NCBI GenBank assembly: GCA_964581165.1
Contig: CAZOMM010000023.1
Span: forward strand, 1-28,739
From: CAZPAN01 sp964581165
GTDB lineage: Bacteria; Actinomycetota; Coriobacteriia; Coriobacteriales; CADBOM01
DNA length: 28,739 bases
Direction: 5' to 3'
Part shown: piece by piece, positions 23,244 to 28,739 of the stretch
How positions within the stretch are numbered: the stretch's first letter is position 1
How the letters are laid out: each line of letters begins with the position of its first letter
The notes under the pieces: model-generated
Told to the model about the DNA's origin: nothing
The model's input: the letters and a program-made list of their open reading frames with translations, nothing else
Database searches by the model: none
Translations under genes and position numbers: made by a program

Positions 23244-23699
23244 CTAAGAGGTAAAGCTGTTGTCGTATGCCCTGCGAATCTCGGGGGGCAAGCCATCGGG
23301 AATCATCGCAAGGATCTCTTCTTCCCCGCCCTTCTCGATTGCCATATCGTAATACCAGCGCTTGTAATTAATCATATCTAGAACTCTGTTCAGTCGTTGA
23401 ATCTCTTCTTCGACAGTCTCTTTGCGCTTCTCAAACATTTCACGACGCTTTTTATAAGTCGAAGGTCCCTCATGACACCAGCGAACAAACTCTTTGATGT
23501 CTTTAATCTCCATGCCCGACTTTTTTAGACACTCAATAACCCTAAGCGTATCTAGCGCCCCTGCGTTAAATCTTCGTATCCCCGAATCAGTTCTTTCTAT
23601 ATCTGGGATAAGTCCTTCTTTGTCGTAGTATCTAAGCGTGGTTACCGGAATTCCAAACATCTCAGAAACCTCGCCTATCCCATATGTTTTCTCCTCCAC
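23244..23699 (-). CDS. MerR-family transcriptional regulator
   Basis: A 151-aa regulator. The N-terminal winged HTH is typical of MerR proteins: YGIGEVSEMFGIPVTTLRYY followed by DKEGLIPDIERTDSGIRRF, then a second helix pair and a dimerisation helix with heptad-like charged residues (about 80-115). The C-terminal effector part is short and lacks the cysteines of metal-sensing MerR/CueR. The pattern (stress or amino-acid-derived effector, HxG-type acetyl-spermidine-like) cannot be resolved further. It starts at GTG 23699, with GAGG 7 nt upstream. It is divergent from the DUF3786 gene and may control it or the HelD gene downstream. Confidence 0.88.
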   Translation of the reverse strand: MEEKTYGIGEVSEMFGIPVTTLRYYDKEGLIPDIERTDSGIRRFNAGALDTLRVIECLKKSGMEIKDIKEFVRWCHEGPSTYKKRREMFEKRKETVEEEIQRLNRVLDMINYKRWYYDMAIEKGGEEEILAMIPDGLPPEIRRAYDNSFTS

Positions 23700-24078
23700 A
23701 GATCAACCTCAAATCATTCTTTGTAAGCCCCCAAAGCTAGCTTGAATCTCTAGCTTATTGAATAGGGCAATAGGATAAAGCTAGAAAAGATGTGCTCAAA
23801 ACCACAAAGGCATCATCTAGGGCATTATCAACCTCTAGCTGGGTTTAGGTTCAACTTTATTGCACCTTAATTACGGTATAAAAATCCACTTCAGCTTCTG
23901 TTTTTTATAGTCAGTCCCCTTCTTTTTGTGCCTTAGATAAGACGCAAGGGCTTGGATAAGTTTGTATAAAGACCTGTAGAATACAAAGCTGCAAAGGCAC
24001 AAAGCTGCAAGAGCTTGTAACTTATAAAGAACTTGCAGAATACATAAGCCGTAAGGCCGAGCGAGCCGGGGGGTCACG
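23700..24078. other. Divergent intergenic region with a short 16-nt repeat
   Basis: A 379-bp space between the MerR (-) and DUF3786 (+) genes. ACAAAGCTGCAA occurs at 23983 and 23999, a 16-nt spacing, with looser copies of the same motif up to about 24045, close to the GGGGGG ribosome binding site at 24068-24073. TAGCTT-containing segments recur near 23740-23755. No clear promoter or MerR-type operator with a 19-nt spacer was identified. Confidence 0.45.
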
Positions 24079-24696
24079 ATGGCAAAATCAAATTACGAGC
24101 TAACGCTAGAAGCCATGCAAGAAAGATTTTCTCAAATGGATCAACAAGCGATGGTTGATGCTCTAAAACTTGAACACGACGAAAGATATATCTATTTGAA
24201 AATGCTTACTAGGAACTACCGAACAGAGCGTCAAACTGGAAAAGTTCAATACAGCACTGATGATTTTGCCACTGTCTTCGATGGTGGCTTTAATGATTCT
24301 ATGACGATTTTTGACATCTTAAGCCATGCAGTAATGCACCCCTCATTGTCGGGCGAATATCGAGTAGCCGATCAGTTGCCCGAAATTGCAATGTCCTCCA
24401 CCCCAGGGCCTAAGCTTGTTGCGGATGATGGCCACGACATGGCAGGTCAAGTGGAACAACTGGCAAAAGCATGCGAAAAACTAGAAGGCGTTCCACAAAA
24501 GATGCCCGGCGACATTGCTTACAAGTTGCCGCTTTTTGATTTTTTTCCTGTGATTGTTCAGTTTTGGGATGGCGATGATGAATTTAACCCCGTCTTTAAG
24601 CTTATGTGGGACAAATATGCCCTCAACTGGATACGCTACGAAACCACCTACTACGCTAGATATTATTTGATCGACAGGCTTAAAGAAGAAATGTAA
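24079..24696 (+). CDS. DUF3786 domain protein
   Basis: A 205-aa cytosolic protein of unknown function. The match to DUF3786 rests on the C-terminal part with LPLFDFFPVIVQFWDGDDEF, then LMWDKYALNWIRYETTYY, which is the family signature as I remember it. The N-terminal half is helical and charged. DUF3786 proteins occur in anaerobes, sometimes beside corrinoid or one-carbon genes, but no function is established. The start is ATG 24079, with a G-rich ribosome binding site 5 nt upstream. It is followed by the LytTR-type regulator on the same strand after 87 nt; a TATAAT at 24713-24718 suggests that the regulator has its own promoter. Confidence 0.7.
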   Translation: MAKSNYELTLEAMQERFSQMDQQAMVDALKLEHDERYIYLKMLTRNYRTERQTGKVQYSTDDFATVFDGGFNDSMTIFDILSHAVMHPSLSGEYRVADQLPEIAMSSTPGPKLVADDGHDMAGQVEQLAKACEKLEGVPQKMPGDIAYKLPLFDFFPVIVQFWDGDDEFNPVFKLMWDKYALNWIRYETTYYARYYLIDRLKEEM

Positions 24697-24712
24697 AAGA
24701 CATAAAGAAAAC

Positions 24713-24718
24713 TATAAT
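24713..24718 (+). promoter_or_regulatory. Possible -10 element TATAAT
   Basis: A perfect -10 consensus in the 87-nt space before the LytTR-type gene. No good -35 hexamer is found 16-18 nt upstream, so the promoter call is weak. Confidence 0.25.
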
Positions 24719-24783
24719 CAATTTCGCATGGGGCTCTTTAAGTTCTCTAAGTCTTTAATGATCGAACGGTGGTATTAAAGTCT

Positions 24784-25722
24784 ATGGGCAATGGAAGCAC
24801 AGATGTCAAAAATGTAATGACACAAGACCTGCTTGATATCAAAAGTGATTTCAGTCGTACTAAAGCAGCAACTGATCAAAAATCCTTATCCAAGCAGCCT
24901 GAAACTGTAGAGCATGTCCCCGAACTAATCGAACAGCTTGTTACAGACTTTTACAAAAATGACCTGTCTTTATTTGATGAGAGAGTAACACCCGATTGCA
25001 TCTTTATTGGCACCGTAAACACCTGCAATGGTGAGATTGCCGATGTAAAAACCGAAAAGCATCGGCAAAGCACCCCTCAAATGAAAATTAAAGACTTTAG
25101 AACTCTCAGAATTTTTTACGACCCAGACAATCCAGACAATATTGTTTTTGTTGGAACGTATAAAGTTTTTTCTGCACCTGAGCTGCAGTTATTGATATCG
25201 GATCTGCAAAGAATCACAGTTTGTCTTAGGCGGATAGAAGACAGATGGCTCGCTTATCATGTTCATGTTTCTAATGAATGGGACAAATTAGAAAGCGATG
25301 AATATTTTCCATTCAAACTAGGCACTCATACTTATGAATACGTCAGGGACATACTCAGGGCAGGCAATAAAGTGGGAATTATTCCTAATCGTGTTGCTCT
25401 GAAGTTTGGAGATAGCCATAAATTAATTGATCCTAAGCAGATCATCTACATACAAGCTCACTCAAAACAGTGCGATATACACTGCGTAGACGAACAATTT
25501 GCAATACCTAGTATTCTTAAAAAAATTGCACAGCAATTACCCGGGATTTTTATAAGGACTCACAGGAGCTACCTAGTTAATGCGGCACACATATCTGATA
25601 TCGAGCGCTATACAATAACTATGTCTGATGGAACTCGGCTCCCTATCCCAGAGCGACGTTTTGATGAAGTTTGCAAAGAGATTTACATCAAAACCTCGGC
25701 TGCACCTGACTATCGGGCATGA
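24784..25722 (+). CDS. Regulator with SnoaL-like (NTF2 fold) domain and LytTR DNA-binding domain
   Basis: A protein of 312 aa from the chosen start. The C-terminal part (about 205-305) is a LytTR DNA-binding domain: HKLIDPKQIIYIQAHSKQCD, then FIRTHRSYLVNAAHI and the closing LPIPERRFDEV are characteristic. The N-terminal half (about 45-165) has the look of a SnoaL/NTF2-like cone (ELIEQLVTDFYKNDLSLFDE opening, aromatic strands, WLAYHVHVS ending), which would bind a small ligand in place of a receiver domain. No phosphorylation site or membrane segment is seen, so it would be a one-component regulator. Start choice is uncertain: ATG 24784 has GGTGG 11 nt upstream; GTG 24769 is the alternative. 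It converges on the DHA2-CBS gene 24 bp away. Confidence 0.8.
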   Translation: MGNGSTDVKNVMTQDLLDIKSDFSRTKAATDQKSLSKQPETVEHVPELIEQLVTDFYKNDLSLFDERVTPDCIFIGTVNTCNGEIADVKTEKHRQSTPQMKIKDFRTLRIFYDPDNPDNIVFVGTYKVFSAPELQLLISDLQRITVCLRRIEDRWLAYHVHVSNEWDKLESDEYFPFKLGTHTYEYVRDILRAGNKVGIIPNRVALKFGDSHKLIDPKQIIYIQAHSKQCDIHCVDEQFAIPSILKKIAQQLPGIFIRTHRSYLVNAAHISDIERYTITMSDGTRLPIPERRFDEVCKEIYIKTSAAPDYRA

Positions 25723-25746
25723 TTGTGTTGTCATGCTATTGATTGG

Positions 25747-27639
25747 CTAGTCTTCTAGCAATCCCGATAAAAATCTCATTAGATCTCCCCTGCGAACAAT
25801 ACCCACCAACTTGCCATCTGTGTCTATCACAGGTAGCGACTTGAGCCTACGATCAGCCAAAAGACGACAGGCTTCTTCAAAAGTGTCATCCGGAGAGATG
25901 CCAATAACTTGACGTGTTGCTACCTCTATCGAATTGATTCCGCTAAGTCTGCCAACCCTATCTTGCAAACTCTCGTCATCCAGTTTGCGAAGAGCTGTAA
26001 ATCCAACTAAGCCTGTTAAGGTTTGCATCTGGTCACCAAAGAAGCGAAGTATATCGCTATTTGAGAGAAATCCTTTGACCTCCCCTGCTTCACTAACGAG
26101 CACAAGCCCACTTACATTAGTGTCGGCAAGTGTTTGGACTGCAACACTCAAAGGATCGGTATCGAGAACTGTAACTGGATTTGGATGCATTACATCTGAT
26201 ACCTTGGACTGAACCTGTGCACCCAAGGCCGAAACACTACTTGGCAGCTGATCGTTTTTCTTGTTTCTAATAGACACAAGCACCAAAAGAAAGGTGATTG
26301 CAGCAATGCCTGCTGCTACCCCAAAGGCAACATGATATCCAGCCCAGGTACGATAAACCTCACTACCGGTGGTAGTGAACTGAGTTCCCAACGCACTAAA
26401 AGAAACTATGAGAGCTGTACCTAAGGAGCCGCCAACCTGATTCATCGTATTGGTAGTAGCTGTAGCATGTTGAACCAGTTCGTTATCGAGTGAATTGACA
26501 CCCCAGGTATTTATAGGTGTGGTAATGAGCTGTGTTCCAAAGCTATACACGATATATGTAATTATTACGTATAGCATGGGAGAGTCTATTTGGTACATAA
26601 ACATCCCAATTAGACCAAGCAACATTACGGAGCTACCGAATACAGATACCTTTCTAACCCCAGATCTATCGAAAACTCGACCAGATAACAATCCGGTAAA
26701 TGCACCCAAAACGGCTCCAGGCAATGTAACTAAGCCACTCATTAAGGCAGAATACCCAAGCACATTTTGTAGGTAGATAGGCAGCAAAACTCCAAGGCCA
26801 ATTAGCACAGCTTGGATGGTGCAAAGACTAAGCATTGCCATGCGATACCTACGACTACGAAGAATCTCTAAACGAAGCAGCGGATTGTCTATCTTGAATT
26901 GTCTGGATACAAAGAAAGCCACCAAAACGGCACCAAAAACAATTAGTGCTAAACAAATAATTGTGTTTGAAGAAGATGCAAACGATGATAGTCCGTATAG
27001 CATGCTTGCTAGCCCCAAGCACGAAAGAACTACAGACGAAGGATCTATCTTAGTGCGCTCAAAACCTTCTTTGTTTTCTATAAAGAAGATGGAGCTAATT
27101 AGGATCAGCGTGGCAATCGCCATAACTATTAAAAACTGAGCCCTCCAGCCCACTGAATCAACTAGGGCTCCACCAACAGTCGGACCAATAGCCGGTGCAA
27201 AGTTGATTACCAGCGAAACAACTCCCATGGCTTGGCCGCGCTTTTCTCTTGGGAAGGTTAGAAGAATCACAGACATCACCAAAACCATCATGATGCCAGT
27301 GGATGCAGCCTGAACAACCCTGCCTAACAACAAGAATGGAAAAGATGGGGCCGTAGCTGCCAAAAGACTGCCTAGAGCAAAAATTCCCATACCACCAGTA
27401 AACAAAATGCGAGTTGAAAACCTTCCCATAAACCAGGCAGCAAGAGGGATAACTATTGCTTCTGTAAGCGCATAACCCGAGGTAAGCCACTGAACTGTAG
27501 TCTCGCTAACATCTAAGTGAGTCATGATATACGGAAGCGAAGGAGAGAGCAGGGTCTGATTTAAAACAACTAGCAGTGCTCCCAGCAGCAAAACTGCTAC
27601 CATTCTGACCTGTTTACCTGTAAGACCCATCGACCCCAT
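25747..27639 (-). CDS. DHA2-type MFS exporter fused to a C-terminal CBS domain pair
   Basis: A 630-aa membrane protein. About the first 460 residues form a 14-helix drug:proton antiporter of the EmrB/QacA type, with motif C APAIGPTVGGAL and a cytoplasmic loop LTFPREKRGQAMG. After a charged linker, about residues 475-535 and 570-628 are two CBS motifs (VSDVMHPNPVTVLDTDPLSV and SLPVIDTDGKLVGIVRRGDL regions) that usually bind adenine nucleotides. The CBS pair would lie in the cytoplasm and could gate export by energy state; this is inference. The start is ATG 27639, with AGAGGG 6-7 nt upstream. That site is the inner edge of a 10-nt array. Substrate unknown. Confidence 0.9.
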   Translation of the reverse strand: MGSMGLTGKQVRMVAVLLLGALLVVLNQTLLSPSLPYIMTHLDVSETTVQWLTSGYALTEAIVIPLAAWFMGRFSTRILFTGGMGIFALGSLLAATAPSFPFLLLGRVVQAASTGIMMVLVMSVILLTFPREKRGQAMGVVSLVINFAPAIGPTVGGALVDSVGWRAQFLIVMAIATLILISSIFFIENKEGFERTKIDPSSVVLSCLGLASMLYGLSSFASSSNTIICLALIVFGAVLVAFFVSRQFKIDNPLLRLEILRSRRYRMAMLSLCTIQAVLIGLGVLLPIYLQNVLGYSALMSGLVTLPGAVLGAFTGLLSGRVFDRSGVRKVSVFGSSVMLLGLIGMFMYQIDSPMLYVIITYIVYSFGTQLITTPINTWGVNSLDNELVQHATATTNTMNQVGGSLGTALIVSFSALGTQFTTTGSEVYRTWAGYHVAFGVAAGIAAITFLLVLVSIRNKKNDQLPSSVSALGAQVQSKVSDVMHPNPVTVLDTDPLSVAVQTLADTNVSGLVLVSEAGEVKGFLSNSDILRFFGDQMQTLTGLVGFTALRKLDDESLQDRVGRLSGINSIEVATRQVIGISPDDTFEEACRLLADRRLKSLPVIDTDGKLVGIVRRGDLMRFLSGLLED

Positions 27640-27650
27640 AAAATGCCCTC

Positions 27651-27845
27651 TTCTCTCTAGCTCTTTCTAGCTCTCCTTGGCCAATGCGAGTTCTTTCTAG
27701 GATTCTTCCTAGCCCTCTCTGACTCATGCGAGCTTTCTTCAGCTCTCCCTAGGACTCCCTAGCTCTCTCTGGCCCAAGTGAGCTTTCTTCAGAGCTTCCT
27801 TTAGCTCATTCAAGCTTTTCAAAGCCCTCCCCAGCTCATTCAAAC
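27651..27845. repeat. 10-nt tandem array, about 20 units, upstream of the DHA2-CBS gene
   Basis: The stretch divides into decamers such as CTCTTTCTAG, CTCTCCTTGG, TTCTTTCTAG, AGCTTTCTTC (at 27731 and 27781), AGCTCTCCCT, AGCTCTCTCT and CCAGCTCATT. The phase is kept almost throughout. The end nearest the gene reads, on the coding strand, into GAGAAGAGGG, which is the ribosome binding site of the exporter gene. Confidence 0.82.
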
Positions 27846-28008
27846 TGAAAAATTGGCTTATCTAGTTCAAATATGAAGAATTAATTACAACGCAAAAGGA
27901 GCTAGATAGATTTAAATACCCGTCAAAAGCCTAATAACAGGCGTAGAATGTAGTGTCCCGAAAAGTCAATGCAACTCACAGTTTGAAATGATGTTGCAAA
28001 AGCTCTCC

Positions 28009-28036
28009 CAAAGCCCAAAGCTCAAAGCCCAAATCC
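28009..28036. repeat. 7-nt tandem array, four units, upstream of nikR
   Basis: CAAAGCC, CAAAGCT, CAAAGCC and CAAATCC follow each other without spacer, about 170 nt before the nikR start. It is a second, unrelated heptamer array in the window. Confidence 0.75.
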
Positions 28037-28152
28037 GCAGTTATTGCAATCAGTGAGATCGGCTGAGCTTGAGATATTGCTGATAAGACCCTAAAAAAGG
28101 CTGCCTCAATCTGATTTGAAAGCCAGAATCGATTTTGCTGTCGATGATAGAA

Positions 28153-28185
28153 TTTGCTCACAGCAAACGTGCAATAAGATCTTAT
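28153..28185. promoter_or_regulatory. Two palindromes immediately upstream of nikR
   Basis: TTTGCT-CAC-AGCAAA (28153-28167) and the perfect palindrome ATAAGATCTTAT (28174-28185) lie 41 and 23 nt before the GTG start of nikR. Both have the symmetry of operators for dimeric or tetrameric regulators. NikR autoregulation is a reasonable guess, but neither matches the E. coli or Helicobacter NikR consensus. Confidence 0.4.
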
Positions 28186-28196
28186 CCCGGCTGTAT

Positions 28197-28202
28197 AGGA
28201 GG
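28197..28202 (+). promoter_or_regulatory. nikR ribosome binding site AGGAGG
   Basis: A perfect AGGAGG with a 6-nt spacer to the GTG at 28209. It decides the start of nikR against the upstream in-frame ATG at 28116. Confidence 0.85.
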
Positions 28203-28208
28203 ACTCGA

Positions 28209-28682
28209 GTGAAAAACGAATTAGTTCGTATGTCGATAAGCATACCCGAGGACTTATTAGGCGAGCTCGATGCCTATACGCAAAGACGTGGAGTTCTTAA
28301 GAATCGTTCGGAGGCTATCAGGGATCTGATCAGAGATGCATTGGTAAAAGAGCAGGTGGAAGATCCCGATGCTTTGGTGTTTGCAACTGTAACGATGGCC
28401 TTTGATCATCATGTGAATGACCTTCGAGACAAACTTGATGATATTCAGCATGCTAATAACGATATTGTTCTAGCTAGCTTACACATTCATATTAATGATA
28501 CTTACTGCCTAGAGACTATCGTGCTTAAAGGACCTGCTGCTTTAGTAAAGCAGTTGGCGAATAGTCTTCTTGGAACTAAAGGGGTTTTTAACGGGGATAT
28601 CGTGGTTACAGTTGTCCCCGATGGGTCTTCACATCCCCATGGTCATGTCTATCCAAAGACTCATAAGCATGACGAGCTCTAA
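28209..28682 (+). CDS. nikR: Nickel-responsive regulator NikR
   Basis: Ribbon-helix-helix repressor of 157 aa. The N-terminal DNA-binding part is VRMSISIPEDLLGELDAY with RSEAIRDLIRDAL. The ACT-like C-terminal domain contains the four high-affinity nickel ligands: the histidine of FDHH, both histidines of HIHIN, and the cysteine of DTYCLE (equivalent to E. coli His76, His87, His89, Cys95). The start is GTG 28209 because of the perfect ribosome binding site. A tail after the normal end carries six His in SHPHGHVYPKTHKHDEL, unusual for NikR and like a metal-buffering tail. It typically represses nickel uptake genes when Ni is plentiful. Together with the G3E GTPase and His-rich protein it suggests active nickel metabolism. 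The neighbour downstream is convergent and overlaps its stop by 4 bp. Confidence 0.93.
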   Translation: MKNELVRMSISIPEDLLGELDAYTQRRGVLKNRSEAIRDLIRDALVKEQVEDPDALVFATVTMAFDHHVNDLRDKLDDIQHANNDIVLASLHIHINDTYCLETIVLKGPAALVKQLANSLLGTKGVFNGDIVVTVVPDGSSHPHGHVYPKTHKHDEL

Positions 28683-28739
28683 GCATCTACGTTCCCGTTA
28701 GCAGCATCAGGATTATCAGCATTGTTGACACCGTCATTC
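28679..28739 (-). CDS. C-terminal fragment of a convergent gene, cut by the window end
   Basis: Reading on - from the window edge, an open frame ends at TAG (28679-28681) and overlaps the nikR stop by 4 bp. The visible 19 residues are Asn, Asp and Ala rich (NNADNPDAANGNVDA at the end), so they may be a disordered tail, perhaps another repeat-expanded end. Identity cannot be told. The tight convergent overlap matches the other convergent junctions of the window, which supports a real gene end. Confidence 0.45.
   Translation of the reverse strand, partial: NDGVNNADNPDAANGNVDA

Larger units (their letters stand above)
27640..28208. other. Repeat-rich divergent region between the DHA2-CBS gene and nikR
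   Basis: A 569-bp space. Its left third is the decamer array listed separately. The middle is AT-rich and unique. A heptamer array (28009-28036) and two palindromes (28153-28167, 28174-28185) precede nikR. The E. coli NikR operator GTATGA-N16-TCATAC was not found. No tRNA or riboswitch was recognised. Confidence 0.5.

Overview
The window looks like a piece of an actinobacterial chromosome of the class Coriobacteriia, probably Eggerthellaceae or a relative. This is inferred from the order DUF3866 protein - XerD - CTP synthase and from the style of the accessory genes (glycyl radical enzymes, PucR-type, LytTR-type and MerR-type regulators, DHA2 exporters). No rRNA, tRNA, CRISPR array, insertion sequence or phage gene was seen. 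One run of 100 N (10380-10479) is an assembly gap.

Layout. 1-4069: a conserved core block with a DUF3866 protein and xerD on +, and pyrG on -. 4439-5850: a short G3E (CobW-like) GTPase whose stop overlaps the start of an extremely histidine-rich protein, probably a metal-handling pair. 5875-9370: ROK glucokinase and a cytoplasmic family 3 beta-glucosidase, probably one operon. 9367-19112: two glycyl radical enzyme (GRE) systems facing away from each other. On - the order is MFS transporter, GRE1, activase 1; on + it is GRE2, activase 2. About 1 kb of repeat-rich DNA separates them. 19135-22946 (-): a PucR-type regulator behind a HelD-type helicase. 23244-25722: a MerR regulator, a DUF3786 protein and a SnoaL-like/LytTR regulator. 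25747-27639 (-): a DHA2 exporter fused to a CBS pair. 28209-28682: NikR, followed by the tail of a convergent gene cut by the window end.

How the genes may work together. The centre is an anaerobic radical-chemistry module: two paralogous GREs with the active-site pattern of diol-dehydratase-type enzymes, each with its own three-cluster radical SAM activase, one MFS carrier and a nearby PucR regulator. The substrate cannot be read from the sequence. No aldehyde dehydrogenase, alcohol dehydrogenase or microcompartment gene is beside them, so this is not a textbook glycerol, propanediol or choline locus. The G3E GTPase, His-rich protein and NikR point to nickel or cobalt handling in the same neighbourhood.

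The most unusual structural property is a set of local, degenerate, short-period tandem arrays. Each has its own unit and its own period (7, 9, 10, 12, 14, 15, 21, 44 nt and others). They fill spaces upstream of genes, often run up to or into the ribosome binding site, copy the 3' ends of two genes, and in the DUF3866 gene lie inside the coding sequence. By contrast, the convergent 3' junctions are very tight (overlaps of 4 to 29 bp).
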